A DNA stretch of 32,914 nt from JBDRZD01 sp964623395 (GTDB lineage Bacteria; Hydrothermota; Hydrothermia; Hydrothermales; Hydrothermaceae), in contig CAZUSI010000008.1 of NCBI GenBank assembly GCA_964623395.1, positions 1-32,914 on the forward strand, in the 5' to 3' direction. The notes below the pieces were generated by a model. That model had not been told where the DNA came from. It did not search any database and saw nothing but the letters and a program-made list of their open reading frames with translations. Below are positions 1 through 7,287 of this stretch, piece by piece. The stretch's first letter is position 1; every line of letters begins with the position of its first letter. The position numbers and the translations under genes are program-made.

Positions 1-1247
1 TTCCTTAAATATTCTGAAATCATTTTTGAAATTTTTTCTTGCTCTGCAAAGTTTCCATAAACAATTCCTTTTGGAATATACTTGCTTATAAATTTTTTAA
101 TATTTTTATCAAGTTTGCCTGGCTCTTTTTTTTCAAAAGGTGTTTGTGGTAATGGAAGAAATGTATGGGCATGAATTCTTGCACCCATTTTTATCAAATC
201 CTCCATTACTTTTATTGTTAATCTTATATCTTCTTCATTTTCACCAGGCAATCCAAAAATGAAATCAACATTTGCTTTTAATCCTGATTTTATTACTATT
301 TCAACTGCATTATAAATGTCAGAAACAGTATGCCCCCTATTGCATAAATCAAGAATTCTTTGACTACCTGACTCACCACCAATTACAAGATTGTCATTGT
401 TTGCATATTTTAAAATTAAATCAATTGTTTCCTTATTAACATGTTCAGGTCTTACCTCTGAAGGAAATGTTCCAAAAAATATTCTTCCTTTTTTACCTAT
501 AATTTTCCTTATATTAAAAAGTAAATTTTCAATTTTTGAAAGGTTTAAATTTTTACCATCAATTGAGCCATAAGAAAAGGCATTTGGAGTAATAAATCTA
601 ATATCAGTTAAATTCTTATTTTTCAAAATTTTAACATATTCACAGATACTTTCTATGCTTCTATGCCTTGGAATGCCCCCAAAAATTCTTGGAACCTGAC
701 AAAAATAACAGGAAAAGGGGCAACCTCTTGTTATCTCAATTGGAGAAAATTTATTATGTTTAACTGAAAATGGTGGGTAATCATCAAGATTTATTAATTT
801 CCTTTTACCTGTATAATGATATTTTCCATCATGATAAAAATAAATCCCTTTTACATCTTTATAATCCTCATTTTTATAAACTCTTTCTAAAAATTCTATA
901 AATGCTTCTTCTCCTTCGCCTTTAAAAACAACATCAAATCCCATTTTAATTACACCCTTAGGATCTCCTGTTGGATGAGGACCACCAGCAACATAAATAA
1001 TTTTATTTTTAAATTCATTTTTAACTTTTTTGATTATCTCCTCTATTTTAAATAATTGGGTTGTGAAAAAGGAAAAACATAAAATATTTTTTTCATCTTC
1101 CTTTAAAATATTTTTTAATTCAGAAATCAAATTCTCTTCTTTTTTTATGAAATATATTTTTATATCATCAAAACGATTTTCAATGGCACCAATTAATGCA
1201 TTAAAACTATATTTATTTTTTTCATGATAATAAATTATAAGATTCAT
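1..1247 (-). CDS. B12-binding-type radical SAM protein (MJ_1487-like), 3' end cut off by window
   Basis: About 415 residues are visible, reading from the ATG at 1247 down to base 1 with no stop, so the C-terminus lies outside. The N-terminal ~130 residues resemble a B12-binding-type Rossmann domain (GGPHPTGDP near residues 88-96, then a KGEGEEAF stretch). No DxHxxG cobalamin motif is seen, so cobalamin binding is doubtful. The radical SAM 4Fe-4S motif is CPFSCYFC (C176, C180, C183), followed by a GGESGSQR segment typical of radical SAM barrels. The architecture fits the B12-binding/radical SAM family named after MJ_1487; the reaction is unknown. The start overlaps the end of the upstream membrane-protein gene by 26 bases, implying a shared transcript. 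The family call is firm, the substrate unknown. Confidence 0.85.
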   Translation of the reverse strand, partial: MNLIIYYHEKNKYSFNALIGAIENRFDDIKIYFIKKEENLISELKNILKEDEKNILCFSFFTTQLFKIEEIIKKVKNEFKNKIIYVAGGPHPTGDPKGVIKMGFDVVFKGEGEEAFIEFLERVYKNEDYKDVKGIYFYHDGKYHYTGKRKLINLDDYPPFSVKHNKFSPIEITRGCPFSCYFCQVPRIFGGIPRHRSIESICEYVKILKNKNLTDIRFITPNAFSYGSIDGKNLNLSKIENLLFNIRKIIGKKGRIFFGTFPSEVRPEHVNKETIDLILKYANNDNLVIGGESGSQRILDLCNRGHTVSDIYNAVEIVIKSGLKANVDFIFGLPGENEEDIRLTIKVMEDLIKMGARIHAHTFLPLPQTPFEKKEPGKLDKNIKKFISKYIPKGIVYGNFAEQEKISKMISEYLR

Positions 1248-1572
1248 ATTTAACTATTTTATACTCCTTGAAAATAATAGCTTTTTTTGAAGGTTTCTCT
1301 TTTATTTCTCCAACCCCCATTATCATAAGACCTATTCTTATAAAAATTAAAATCCATCCAACAATTACAATAAACCAGACAATTCTTTTAGCAATTGAAA
1401 AAAGAATTAAAAAAATTGTAAGAATTGCAAGGAAACCAATAGGGTCAATAAGGGAATTAATTCCTTTTGTCATTGGAAAAATTGTTTTTATTCCATTAAC
1501 TATAAGTAAGCCAAGATAATGGGCAAAAGAATAAATAAATCCCATTAAGTAATTCAATATCTCTTTTTTCAT
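1222..1572 (-). CDS. small integral membrane protein of unknown function
   Basis: A 116-residue protein I do not recognise. It has about three hydrophobic segments (roughly residues 10-32, 44-62 and 64-88) followed by a short charged tail rich in Lys. No catalytic motif is visible. The start is supported by a strong Shine-Dalgarno sequence, GGAGGAG (reverse strand of 1577-1583), a few bases before the ATG. The gene ends inside the start of the radical SAM gene, so the two are probably cotranscribed and the protein may be its membrane partner, though that rests on position only. It could be a YggT-like or other small helical membrane protein; the sequence alone does not decide. Confidence 0.7.
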   Translation of the reverse strand: MKKEILNYLMGFIYSFAHYLGLLIVNGIKTIFPMTKGINSLIDPIGFLAILTIFLILFSIAKRIVWFIVIVGWILIFIRIGLMIMGVGEIKEKPSKKAIIFKEYKIVKYESYNLLS

Positions 1573-1597
1573 CTTTCTCCTCCTTTTTTAAAATAAT

Positions 1598-1603
1598 ATT
1601 ATA
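1598..1603 (-). promoter_or_regulatory. candidate -10 box for the membrane protein/radical SAM pair
   Basis: TATAAT on the minus strand, 25 bases before the ATG at 1572, leaving room for a leader that contains the GGAGGAG ribosome site. No good -35 box is visible at the usual spacing, so the call is weak. Confidence 0.4.
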
Positions 1604-1616
1604 ACAAATTTTCATT

Positions 1617-1645
1617 TTGATTTTCATTTAAAAATACTTTATAAT
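1617..1645 (+). promoter_or_regulatory. sigma70-type promoter of the V-ATPase B gene (leaderless)
   Basis: TTGATT (1617-1622), a 17-base spacer, then TATAAT (1640-1645). Only 6 bases separate the -10 box from the ATG at 1652, so transcription should begin at or next to the start codon. No ribosome-binding site is present. The gene therefore appears to have its own promoter. Confidence 0.75.
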
Positions 1646-1651
1646 TAAATT

Positions 1652-3073
1652 ATGGAACTTACAACAAAAGAGTATCAAACAATATCTTATATATCAGGAC
1701 CACTTTTATTTGTTGAAAGAGCAAAAGACCTTTCCTATGGAGCACTTGTTGAAATTATACTCCCTGATGATACGAAAAGAGCAGGACAGGTTCTTGATGT
1801 TTCAGAGGACTTTGCAGTAATACAAGTTCTTGAGGGAACAATAGGGCTTGATGTTGCAAAAACAAAAATAAGATTTGTTGAAGACCAAATAAGGATTGGT
1901 GTTTCAAAGGATATGATAGGAAGGATATTCAATGGAAGAGGAGAACCAAGAGATGGAATGCCACTTCCAACACCTTCTAAAAGGTTGCCTGTTGTTGGAG
2001 CACCAATAAATCCAATAGCAAGGGATAAACCTTCTGATTTTATTCAAACAGGAATATCAGCAATTGATGGATTTAATACACTTGTAAGGGGACAAAAATT
2101 ACCAATATTTTCAGGCTCTGGTCTTCCTGCAAATGAGATTGCATCAATGATAATGAGATATGCAAAAGTAAGAGGTGAAGGTGAAGAATTTCTTATAATA
2201 TTTGCTGCACTTGGAATTACTTCAAGAGAATATGCATATTTTTTGAAGGAATTTAGAGAAACTGGCTCTCTTGGAAGAATAATTGCATTTGTAAATATTG
2301 CTGATGATCCTGCAATTGAAAGGCTTTTAACACCAAGGCTTGCATTAACAACTGCTGAATATTTTGCCTTTGAACTTGATTATCATGTTCTTGTTATCCT
2401 TTCTGATATGACAAATTATTGTGAAGCATTAAGGGAAATAGGTGCTGCAAGAGAAGAAGTTCCTGGAAGAAGGGGATATCCTGGTTATATGTATACTGAC
2501 CTTGCAACAATTTATGAAAGAGCAGGAAGAATAAGGGGTAAAAAGGGTTCTATAACACAAATACCAATTTTGACGATGCCAGATGACGACATAACTCATC
2601 CAATACCAGATTTAACAGGATATATTACTGAAGGACAGATAGTTCTATCAAGGGAATTGCATAGAAAGGGTATTTTCCCACCAATTGATATTTTAATGTC
2701 CCTTTCCCGTCTTATGAATCTTGGAATAGGTAAAGACAAAACAAGGGAAGACCATAGAAATTTTGCTGACCAACTTTATGCCTGTTATGCAAAAGGAAGG
2801 GATATGAGAAAACTTGTTGCAATTGTTGGGGAAGAAGCATTAAGCGAAATGGATAAAAGATATTTACATTTTGCAGATAGTTTTGAATGGGAGATGATAA
2901 ATCAGGGGTTTAAGGAAAGGGAAATAGAAGAGACATTTGATATTGGATGGAAACTATTAACAACATTCCCAGAAACAGAACTTACGCGTGTTAAAAGGGA
3001 ATATATAGAAAAATATTATTCAAAATGGGCAGCAAAACAAAAAAAGGATATAATTGAAACAAAAACAGTTTAA
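1652..3073 (+). CDS. atpB: V/A-type ATP synthase (ATPase) subunit B
   Basis: A 473-residue regulatory, non-catalytic B subunit of the V1/A1 head of a rotary ATPase, at the peripheral inner side of the cytoplasmic membrane. Where catalytic A subunits carry a P-loop, this protein has PIFSGSGLPA (residues 151-160), the hallmark of B subunits. The N-terminal beta-barrel region, the central nucleotide-fold domain and the C-terminal helical part are all present, and the length is usual for the family (~460). Unusually, the neighbours are not ATPase genes: upstream is a divergent gene, and downstream a glycosyltransferase starts 20 bases before this stop. In most V/A-ATPase operons B sits between A and D. 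The subunit call is very secure; whether it works with subunits encoded elsewhere cannot be seen. Confidence 0.95.
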   Translation: MELTTKEYQTISYISGPLLFVERAKDLSYGALVEIILPDDTKRAGQVLDVSEDFAVIQVLEGTIGLDVAKTKIRFVEDQIRIGVSKDMIGRIFNGRGEPRDGMPLPTPSKRLPVVGAPINPIARDKPSDFIQTGISAIDGFNTLVRGQKLPIFSGSGLPANEIASMIMRYAKVRGEGEEFLIIFAALGITSREYAYFLKEFRETGSLGRIIAFVNIADDPAIERLLTPRLALTTAEYFAFELDYHVLVILSDMTNYCEALREIGAAREEVPGRRGYPGYMYTDLATIYERAGRIRGKKGSITQIPILTMPDDDITHPIPDLTGYITEGQIVLSRELHRKGIFPPIDILMSLSRLMNLGIGKDKTREDHRNFADQLYACYAKGRDMRKLVAIVGEEALSEMDKRYLHFADSFEWEMINQGFKEREIEETFDIGWKLLTTFPETELTRVKREYIEKYYSKWAAKQKKDIIETKTV

Positions 3074-3983
3074 AGTATCTGTTCTAATACCTGCTTATAA
3101 TGAAGAAGAGAATATTCCATATTTAATTGAGGAAATTGAAGAATTTTTAAAAAAATATAATATAAATGATTGGGAATTTATCTTAATTGACGATGGTTCA
3201 AATGATAAAACTTATGAAAAATTTATTTCTCTTTCAAAAGGAAAAGATTATTTAAGGGCTTATAGATATATTAAAAATCAGGGAAAAACAAAGGCTCTCT
3301 CTGTTGGCTCAAGATATGCAAATGGAGAAATACTTGTTATATTTGATGCTGATTTGCAATTCACCTTTGATGATGCAAAAAAAATTGTTGAAAAAATAGA
3401 AGAAGGTTATGACCTTGTAGCAGGGAAAAAAGTTGGAAAATATCAAAAAAAATTTGTATCAACTGTTTATAATAAGATGGCAAAACTTGTTTTTGGTGTT
3501 CCTGTATCTGATATGAATGCGATGAAGGCTTTTAAAAAGAAAGTTTTAGAAGATATCCCTTTGAGAAAAGATTGGCATAGATATATAATTCCTTTTGCAT
3601 GGGAAATGGGATATACGATTACAGAAATTCCTGTAAGTTTAAGAGAAAGAAGGGCAGGAAAAAGTAAATATAGAGGGATTGGAAGAATAATAGTTGGTTT
3701 TATGGATTTAATTGCTGTTAAACTTCAATTGACATTTTTATATAAGCCAATGCTATTTTTTGGAACAATTGGACTTATATTAACTTTTTTTGGATTTTTA
3801 ACAGGTCTTATAGCAGTTATATATAGATTTGGACTTGGAAAAGGAAATAGGGGAATACTTCTTTTATCCATACTTCTTTTACTTTCAGGGCTTCTTTTAT
3901 TTGCAATTGGATTTATAGGAGAAGGTCTTGCAGGAATATATGATAAACTTCAAAAGATAGAAAATAGGATAAAGGAAAAATGA
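3054..3983 (+). CDS. family 2 glycosyltransferase with C-terminal membrane anchor (DPM1/GtrB-like)
   Basis: A 309-residue GT2 enzyme. Motifs in order: N-terminal VSVLIPAYNEEEN, DDGS (46-49), the metal- and nucleotide-binding FDADLQF (D98, D100), and a GKSKYRG stretch typical of polyprenyl-phosphate glycosyltransferases. Two transmembrane helices occupy the last ~80 residues. The likely reaction is transfer of a sugar from a nucleotide donor to a polyprenyl phosphate at the inner membrane; the sugar is unknown. The start is TTG at 3054, preceded by AAAGGA and overlapping the ATPase gene by 20 bases. No ATG lies before the first conserved strand. It overlaps the next gene by 4 bases (ATGA), so the three sugar genes are translationally coupled. 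Confidence 0.88.
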   Translation: MKQKQFKVSVLIPAYNEEENIPYLIEEIEEFLKKYNINDWEFILIDDGSNDKTYEKFISLSKGKDYLRAYRYIKNQGKTKALSVGSRYANGEILVIFDADLQFTFDDAKKIVEKIEEGYDLVAGKKVGKYQKKFVSTVYNKMAKLVFGVPVSDMNAMKAFKKKVLEDIPLRKDWHRYIIPFAWEMGYTITEIPVSLRERRAGKSKYRGIGRIIVGFMDLIAVKLQLTFLYKPMLFFGTIGLILTFFGFLTGLIAVIYRFGLGKGNRGILLLSILLLLSGLLLFAIGFIGEGLAGIYDKLQKIENRIKEK

Positions 3984-4951
3984 AAGTTCTAATTTTAGGA
4001 GGAGGAGGATTTATAGGTTCTTTTTTATGTGAAAAGCTTTTTGAAAGAAATTATAAAATAAAAGTTATTTTAAGGTATACATCAAGTGGAAACATTGGAA
4101 ATTTAATTTTTTTGGATAAAAAAATTTTAAAGGAAATAGAAATAATATTTGGGGACCTTCAAGATTTCCGCGTAATTTATGAAGGGTTAAAAGATGCAGA
4201 TTATGTAATAAATCTTGCAAGTTTAATCTCAATCCCCTACTCCTTTGTTTTTCCAAAAAGTGTTGTAATAAACAATGTGGAAATAATATTGAATTTAGCA
4301 GAGGGATTAAGAGAATTTAAGATTCCAATAATTCATATTTCAACATCTGAAGTTTATGGAAAGATAAATTATTTACCAATAGATGAAAATCATCCAAAGA
4401 GTGCAAAATCTCCTTATGCTGCTTCAAAAATATTTATGGATGAATTTTTAAAGAGTTTCTGCGAATATTATAAAATCCCCTTTAAAATAATAAGACCCTT
4501 TAATACATTTGGTCCAAGACAATCACAAAGGGCATTAATTCCAAGTATTATCCTTCAAATTTTGAAAAATAAAGAAGTTAAAATAGGAAACCTCTATCCA
4601 AAAAGAGATTTTACTTATGTTCTTGATATTGTAGATGGGATTATAAAGGTATTTGAAAGTGATAAAGGTTTCTTTGAAGAAGTAATACTTTGTTCAGGAA
4701 AAAGTTATAGTGTAATGGAAGTGATTGAAAAGATAAAAGAAGTTTCAAAAGTGGATTTTAAAATAGTTAAGGATGAAAAAAGGGAAAGGCCAAAGGAAGT
4801 TGAAATAGACGAGCTTTTGGGAACATATGAAAAGGCAAAAAAAATTTTCAATTTTTCTCCAAAGATTTCCTTTGAAGAGGGATTAAAAATTACATGGGAA
4901 TGGTTTAAAGAAAATAGGGAAAAATATATGGAAGAAATTTTCTTTGAATGA
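3980..4951 (+). CDS. NAD-dependent sugar-nucleotide epimerase/dehydratase (extended SDR)
   Basis: A 323-residue extended short-chain dehydrogenase. The NAD-binding glycine motif is GGGGFIG (residues 7-13). The catalytic triad region is visible as STSEVYG (121-127) and YAASK (Tyr146, Lys150). The RPFNTFGPRQ segment marks the substrate side seen in UDP-glucose 4-epimerases and GDP-mannose or dTDP-glucose 4,6-dehydratases. It would convert a nucleotide sugar in the cytoplasm; which one cannot be told. It sits between GT2 and GT9 genes with ATGA overlaps on both sides, so it probably supplies an activated sugar for the same surface polysaccharide or lipid-linked glycan. Confidence 0.88.
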   Translation: MKVLILGGGGFIGSFLCEKLFERNYKIKVILRYTSSGNIGNLIFLDKKILKEIEIIFGDLQDFRVIYEGLKDADYVINLASLISIPYSFVFPKSVVINNVEIILNLAEGLREFKIPIIHISTSEVYGKINYLPIDENHPKSAKSPYAASKIFMDEFLKSFCEYYKIPFKIIRPFNTFGPRQSQRALIPSIILQILKNKEVKIGNLYPKRDFTYVLDIVDGIIKVFESDKGFFEEVILCSGKSYSVMEVIEKIKEVSKVDFKIVKDEKRERPKEVEIDELLGTYEKAKKIFNFSPKISFEEGLKITWEWFKENREKYMEEIFFE

Positions 4952-5997
4952 AAATTCTCTTCATAAAATTTGGAAAAGCAGGAGATTTAATAATTCTAAC
5001 TCCTTTAATTGAAATAGTTGGTAAAAAATTAAAGGCAAATTTGATATTTTTAATGAATAAAAAATTTTATGAGATTCTTGAAGGAAATCCATATATTAAA
5101 AAATTTTATTTTACTCAAGATGGATTTTTTAAAAATGTTAAAGAATTAAGAAAGGAAAAAATTGATTTTGTTTTTGATTTTGATAAAAAAATACTATCAA
5201 CATTGTATTCAATTTTTTTATTACCTGCAAAAATAAAAAGACCAAGGAAAAATTCAATAAGAAGAAGAATTGCTGTTATTTTTAAAATAAGACCTAAGGA
5301 ATTCCATTTTTCAGAAATATTTTTTGATTCTTTAAGAAAAACTTTTAAAATAAATGAAGAAATTCCAGCACCATCTTTATTCAAGGAAAAGGAATTTAAA
5401 AATTTACCATTAAAATATTGTGTATTTTTTGTAGGGGGTGCTTTTCCAAAAAGGAAATGGCCTATTAATCATTATGAAAAACTTGGAGAATTGATAAATA
5501 AAGAATTAAATATAAAAATTGTTATCCTCGGGGATGAAAAAGATAAAGAAGAAGGTGGTTTTAATAAAGATTTTTTTATTGATTTAAGAGGTAAAACTTC
5601 TTGGAAGGAAACCTTTTACATAATTAAAAATTCTTTTTTTGTTGTTTCAAATGATACATCTGGTGTCCAAATAGGAGAAGCGTATAAAAAGCCAGTTTTT
5701 TTAATTTATGGACCAACATTGCCTGAATTTGGCTTTAAACCAAAGGGAGGAATTGTATTTGAAAAAAATTTAAAATGCAGACCCTGTAGTATACATGGAG
5801 AAGGGAAATGTAAATTTGATAAAAAATGTCTTAAAGAGATAAAACCAGAAGANNNNNNNNNNNNNNNNNNNNNNNNNNNNNNNNNNNNNNNNNNNNNNNN
5901 NNNNNNNNNNNNNNNNNNNNNNNNNNNNNNNNNNNNNNNNNNNNNNNNNNNNGAAGTATTTGAAAAAATTAAGGAATATTTTCTAAAAAGAAATTAG
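4948..5997 (+). CDS. family 9 glycosyltransferase (heptosyltransferase-like), interrupted by a sequence gap
   Basis: GT9 enzymes (WaaF/WaaC relatives) transfer ADP-heptose or related sugars to lipopolysaccharide cores. The N-terminus ILFIKFGKAGDLIILTP is the usual GT9 first strand. The DTSGVQIGEA segment corresponds to the donor-binding DTGxMH region, and a cysteine-rich stretch (CRPCSIHGEGKC) matches the C-terminal part of heptosyltransferases. A run of 100 N (5853-5952) falls inside the gene. The real size of the missing part is unknown, so the reading frame across it and the C-terminal link are assumptions. The 3' end overlaps the convergent CNNM gene by 29 bases. The enzyme suggests an outer membrane with an LPS-like glycan. 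Confidence 0.8.
   Translation: MKILFIKFGKAGDLIILTPLIEIVGKKLKANLIFLMNKKFYEILEGNPYIKKFYFTQDGFFKNVKELRKEKIDFVFDFDKKILSTLYSIFLLPAKIKRPRKNSIRRRIAVIFKIRPKEFHFSEIFFDSLRKTFKINEEIPAPSLFKEKEFKNLPLKYCVFFVGGAFPKRKWPINHYEKLGELINKELNIKIVILGDEKDKEEGGFNKDFFIDLRGKTSWKETFYIIKNSFFVVSNDTSGVQIGEAYKKPVFLIYGPTLPEFGFKPKGGIVFEKNLKCRPCSIHGEGKCKFDKKCLKEIKPEXXXXXXXXXXXXXXXXXXXXXXXXXXXXXXXXXXEVFEKIKEYFLKRN
5853..5952. other. 100-N assembly gap
   Basis: Exactly 100 unknown bases, the conventional placeholder for a scaffold join of unknown length. It lies inside the GT9 gene, so coordinates on either side may not be at their true distance and small genes could be hidden here. Confidence 0.98.
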
Positions 5998-6910
5998 AAA
6001 TATCCCTTATTGTAACACAGCCAGTAAAAATACCATTTCTTTTTAAAATTATAAATTCTTCTTTATTTCTCACCATTTTTAAAAATAAATCTGCTACACT
6101 GATGTTTTCATCATAAAAGGAACAAGGGATTAAAAGGTCATTTGCAATTTTATTTTTATTCTCTTCTTTTAAAATATCCCATATTTTAATAACACCCTTT
6201 ACATCATTTTCATAAATTACAGGCATATGGGAATAAATAATTTCTTCTTTCAAAATATCCTCAACATTTTGATTCCATAAAACATTTTTTATTCTATCAT
6301 AAGGAGTCATTATCATTCTTGATGGAGTTTTTTCTGCTTTTATTATTGTTTCAATTAAAATTTTTTCTTCTTTTGTAATTTCCTCTAATTTTTCAATTAA
6401 AGATAAACTTCTCATTAAATCTTCAATAAACTCTTTCCCTTTCTTTTCCCTTGTAATTTTTCTTTTAAAAACCGAAAAAACAAATATTAAAGGAAACAAA
6501 ATCTTTTCAAAAATAAAATAAAGATATTTAAAAAAAGGAGTTACAAGGGAAGAAAAATTCTTAGGGTTTAAAAGAGCAATATTTTTTGGGAAAAGTTCAG
6601 CAAATATAAAAAGTAAAAGAGAAAATATAATTGTTATCAATATCATCTTAATTAAAATTTTTTCCTCACCTATTATCCCAATAAATATTCCTGTGAATAA
6701 AGAAGAGGCAAAGGAATTAAACATGTTGTTTAAAAAAAGAATAATGACAATGAATCTTTCAGGATGATGAAAAATTTTTGTTAAAAATTTTCTTTCTTTT
6801 TTAAAATAAATAATATCTTTTCTTTTTAGAGAAAAATAAGCAGTTTCTGTTCCTGAAATTAAAAAAGAAAGGAAAAAGAGAATTAAAAGAAGAAAAATTG
6901 AAATTATCAT
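5969..6910 (-). CDS. CNNM (DUF21)/CBS-domain membrane protein, CorC/HlyC-like
   Basis: A 313-residue protein. The N-terminal half is a CNNM transmembrane domain with about four hydrophobic segments, including the family signature SGTETAYFSLKRKD (about residues 19-32). The C-terminal ~130 residues form a CBS-pair region (GVIKIWDIL; a last motif TIRDISNFF). It is shorter than usual family members (~420) and seems to lack the C-terminal CorC_HlyC domain. Relatives act in Mg2+/Co2+ efflux or homeostasis. It is last in the phoH-pgpH-ybeY operon, overlapping ybeY by 4 bases, the slot occupied by ybeX/corC in the enterobacterial ybeZ-ybeY-ybeX operon. The metal role is inferred from the family. Confidence 0.85.
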   Translation of the reverse strand: MIISIFLLLILFFLSFLISGTETAYFSLKRKDIIYFKKERKFLTKIFHHPERFIVIILFLNNMFNSFASSLFTGIFIGIIGEEKILIKMILITIIFSLLLFIFAELFPKNIALLNPKNFSSLVTPFFKYLYFIFEKILFPLIFVFSVFKRKITREKKGKEFIEDLMRSLSLIEKLEEITKEEKILIETIIKAEKTPSRMIMTPYDRIKNVLWNQNVEDILKEEIIYSHMPVIYENDVKGVIKIWDILKEENKNKIANDLLIPCSFYDENISVADLFLKMVRNKEEFIILKRNGIFTGCVTIRDISNFFLENIP

Positions 6911-7287
6911 ATCTCAAAATACTTTTTAATTAATTTTTCCTCATTTTTTTCCATAATTTCCCTTTCTTTTTTATTTTTATGATCAAAGCCAGAAATATGT
7001 AGAATTCCATGGAATAAAAGTTTCAAAAGGTCTTTTTTATTTTTTAAAAATTTTTTACATATATAAATTTCAGCAATTTCTCCTAAATCAAAAGAAATAA
7101 CATCTGTTACCCTATCCCTTTTTAAAAATTTTTTATTAATCTCTTTTATTTTTTTCTCCCCCACTATTATAATATTAATTTCTTTTATTCTCTTTATCCC
7201 TTTAATAGTTTTAAAAATTTCCTTTAATTTTTTCTTTGAAAAAAAGGGGAAATTCTTTTTACAAAGTGTATAAAAATTAATTTTCAA
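6907..7287 (-). CDS. ybeY: endoribonuclease YbeY (rRNA maturation factor)
   Basis: A 126-residue metal-dependent single-strand endoribonuclease that helps 16S rRNA maturation and ribosome quality control. The zinc-binding signature is HGILHISGFDH (HxxxHxxxxxH) near residues 93-103. A preceding VTDVISFDLGE strand matches the family. The length is slightly below the usual ~150. The start is TTG at 7287, inside the TTGA overlap with pgpH. The position between pgpH and the CNNM/CBS gene strongly supports the call, since phoH, pgpH and ybeY are neighbours in many bacteria. Confidence 0.95.
   Translation of the reverse strand: MKINFYTLCKKNFPFFSKKKLKEIFKTIKGIKRIKEINIIIVGEKKIKEINKKFLKRDRVTDVISFDLGEIAEIYICKKFLKNKKDLLKLLFHGILHISGFDHKNKKEREIMEKNEEKLIKKYFEI

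Noticed and set aside
1652..3073. Catalytic A subunit, F1 beta subunit or flagellar FliI-type ATPase
   Set aside because: The P-loop is replaced by PIFSGSGLPA and the rest matches V/A-type B subunits.
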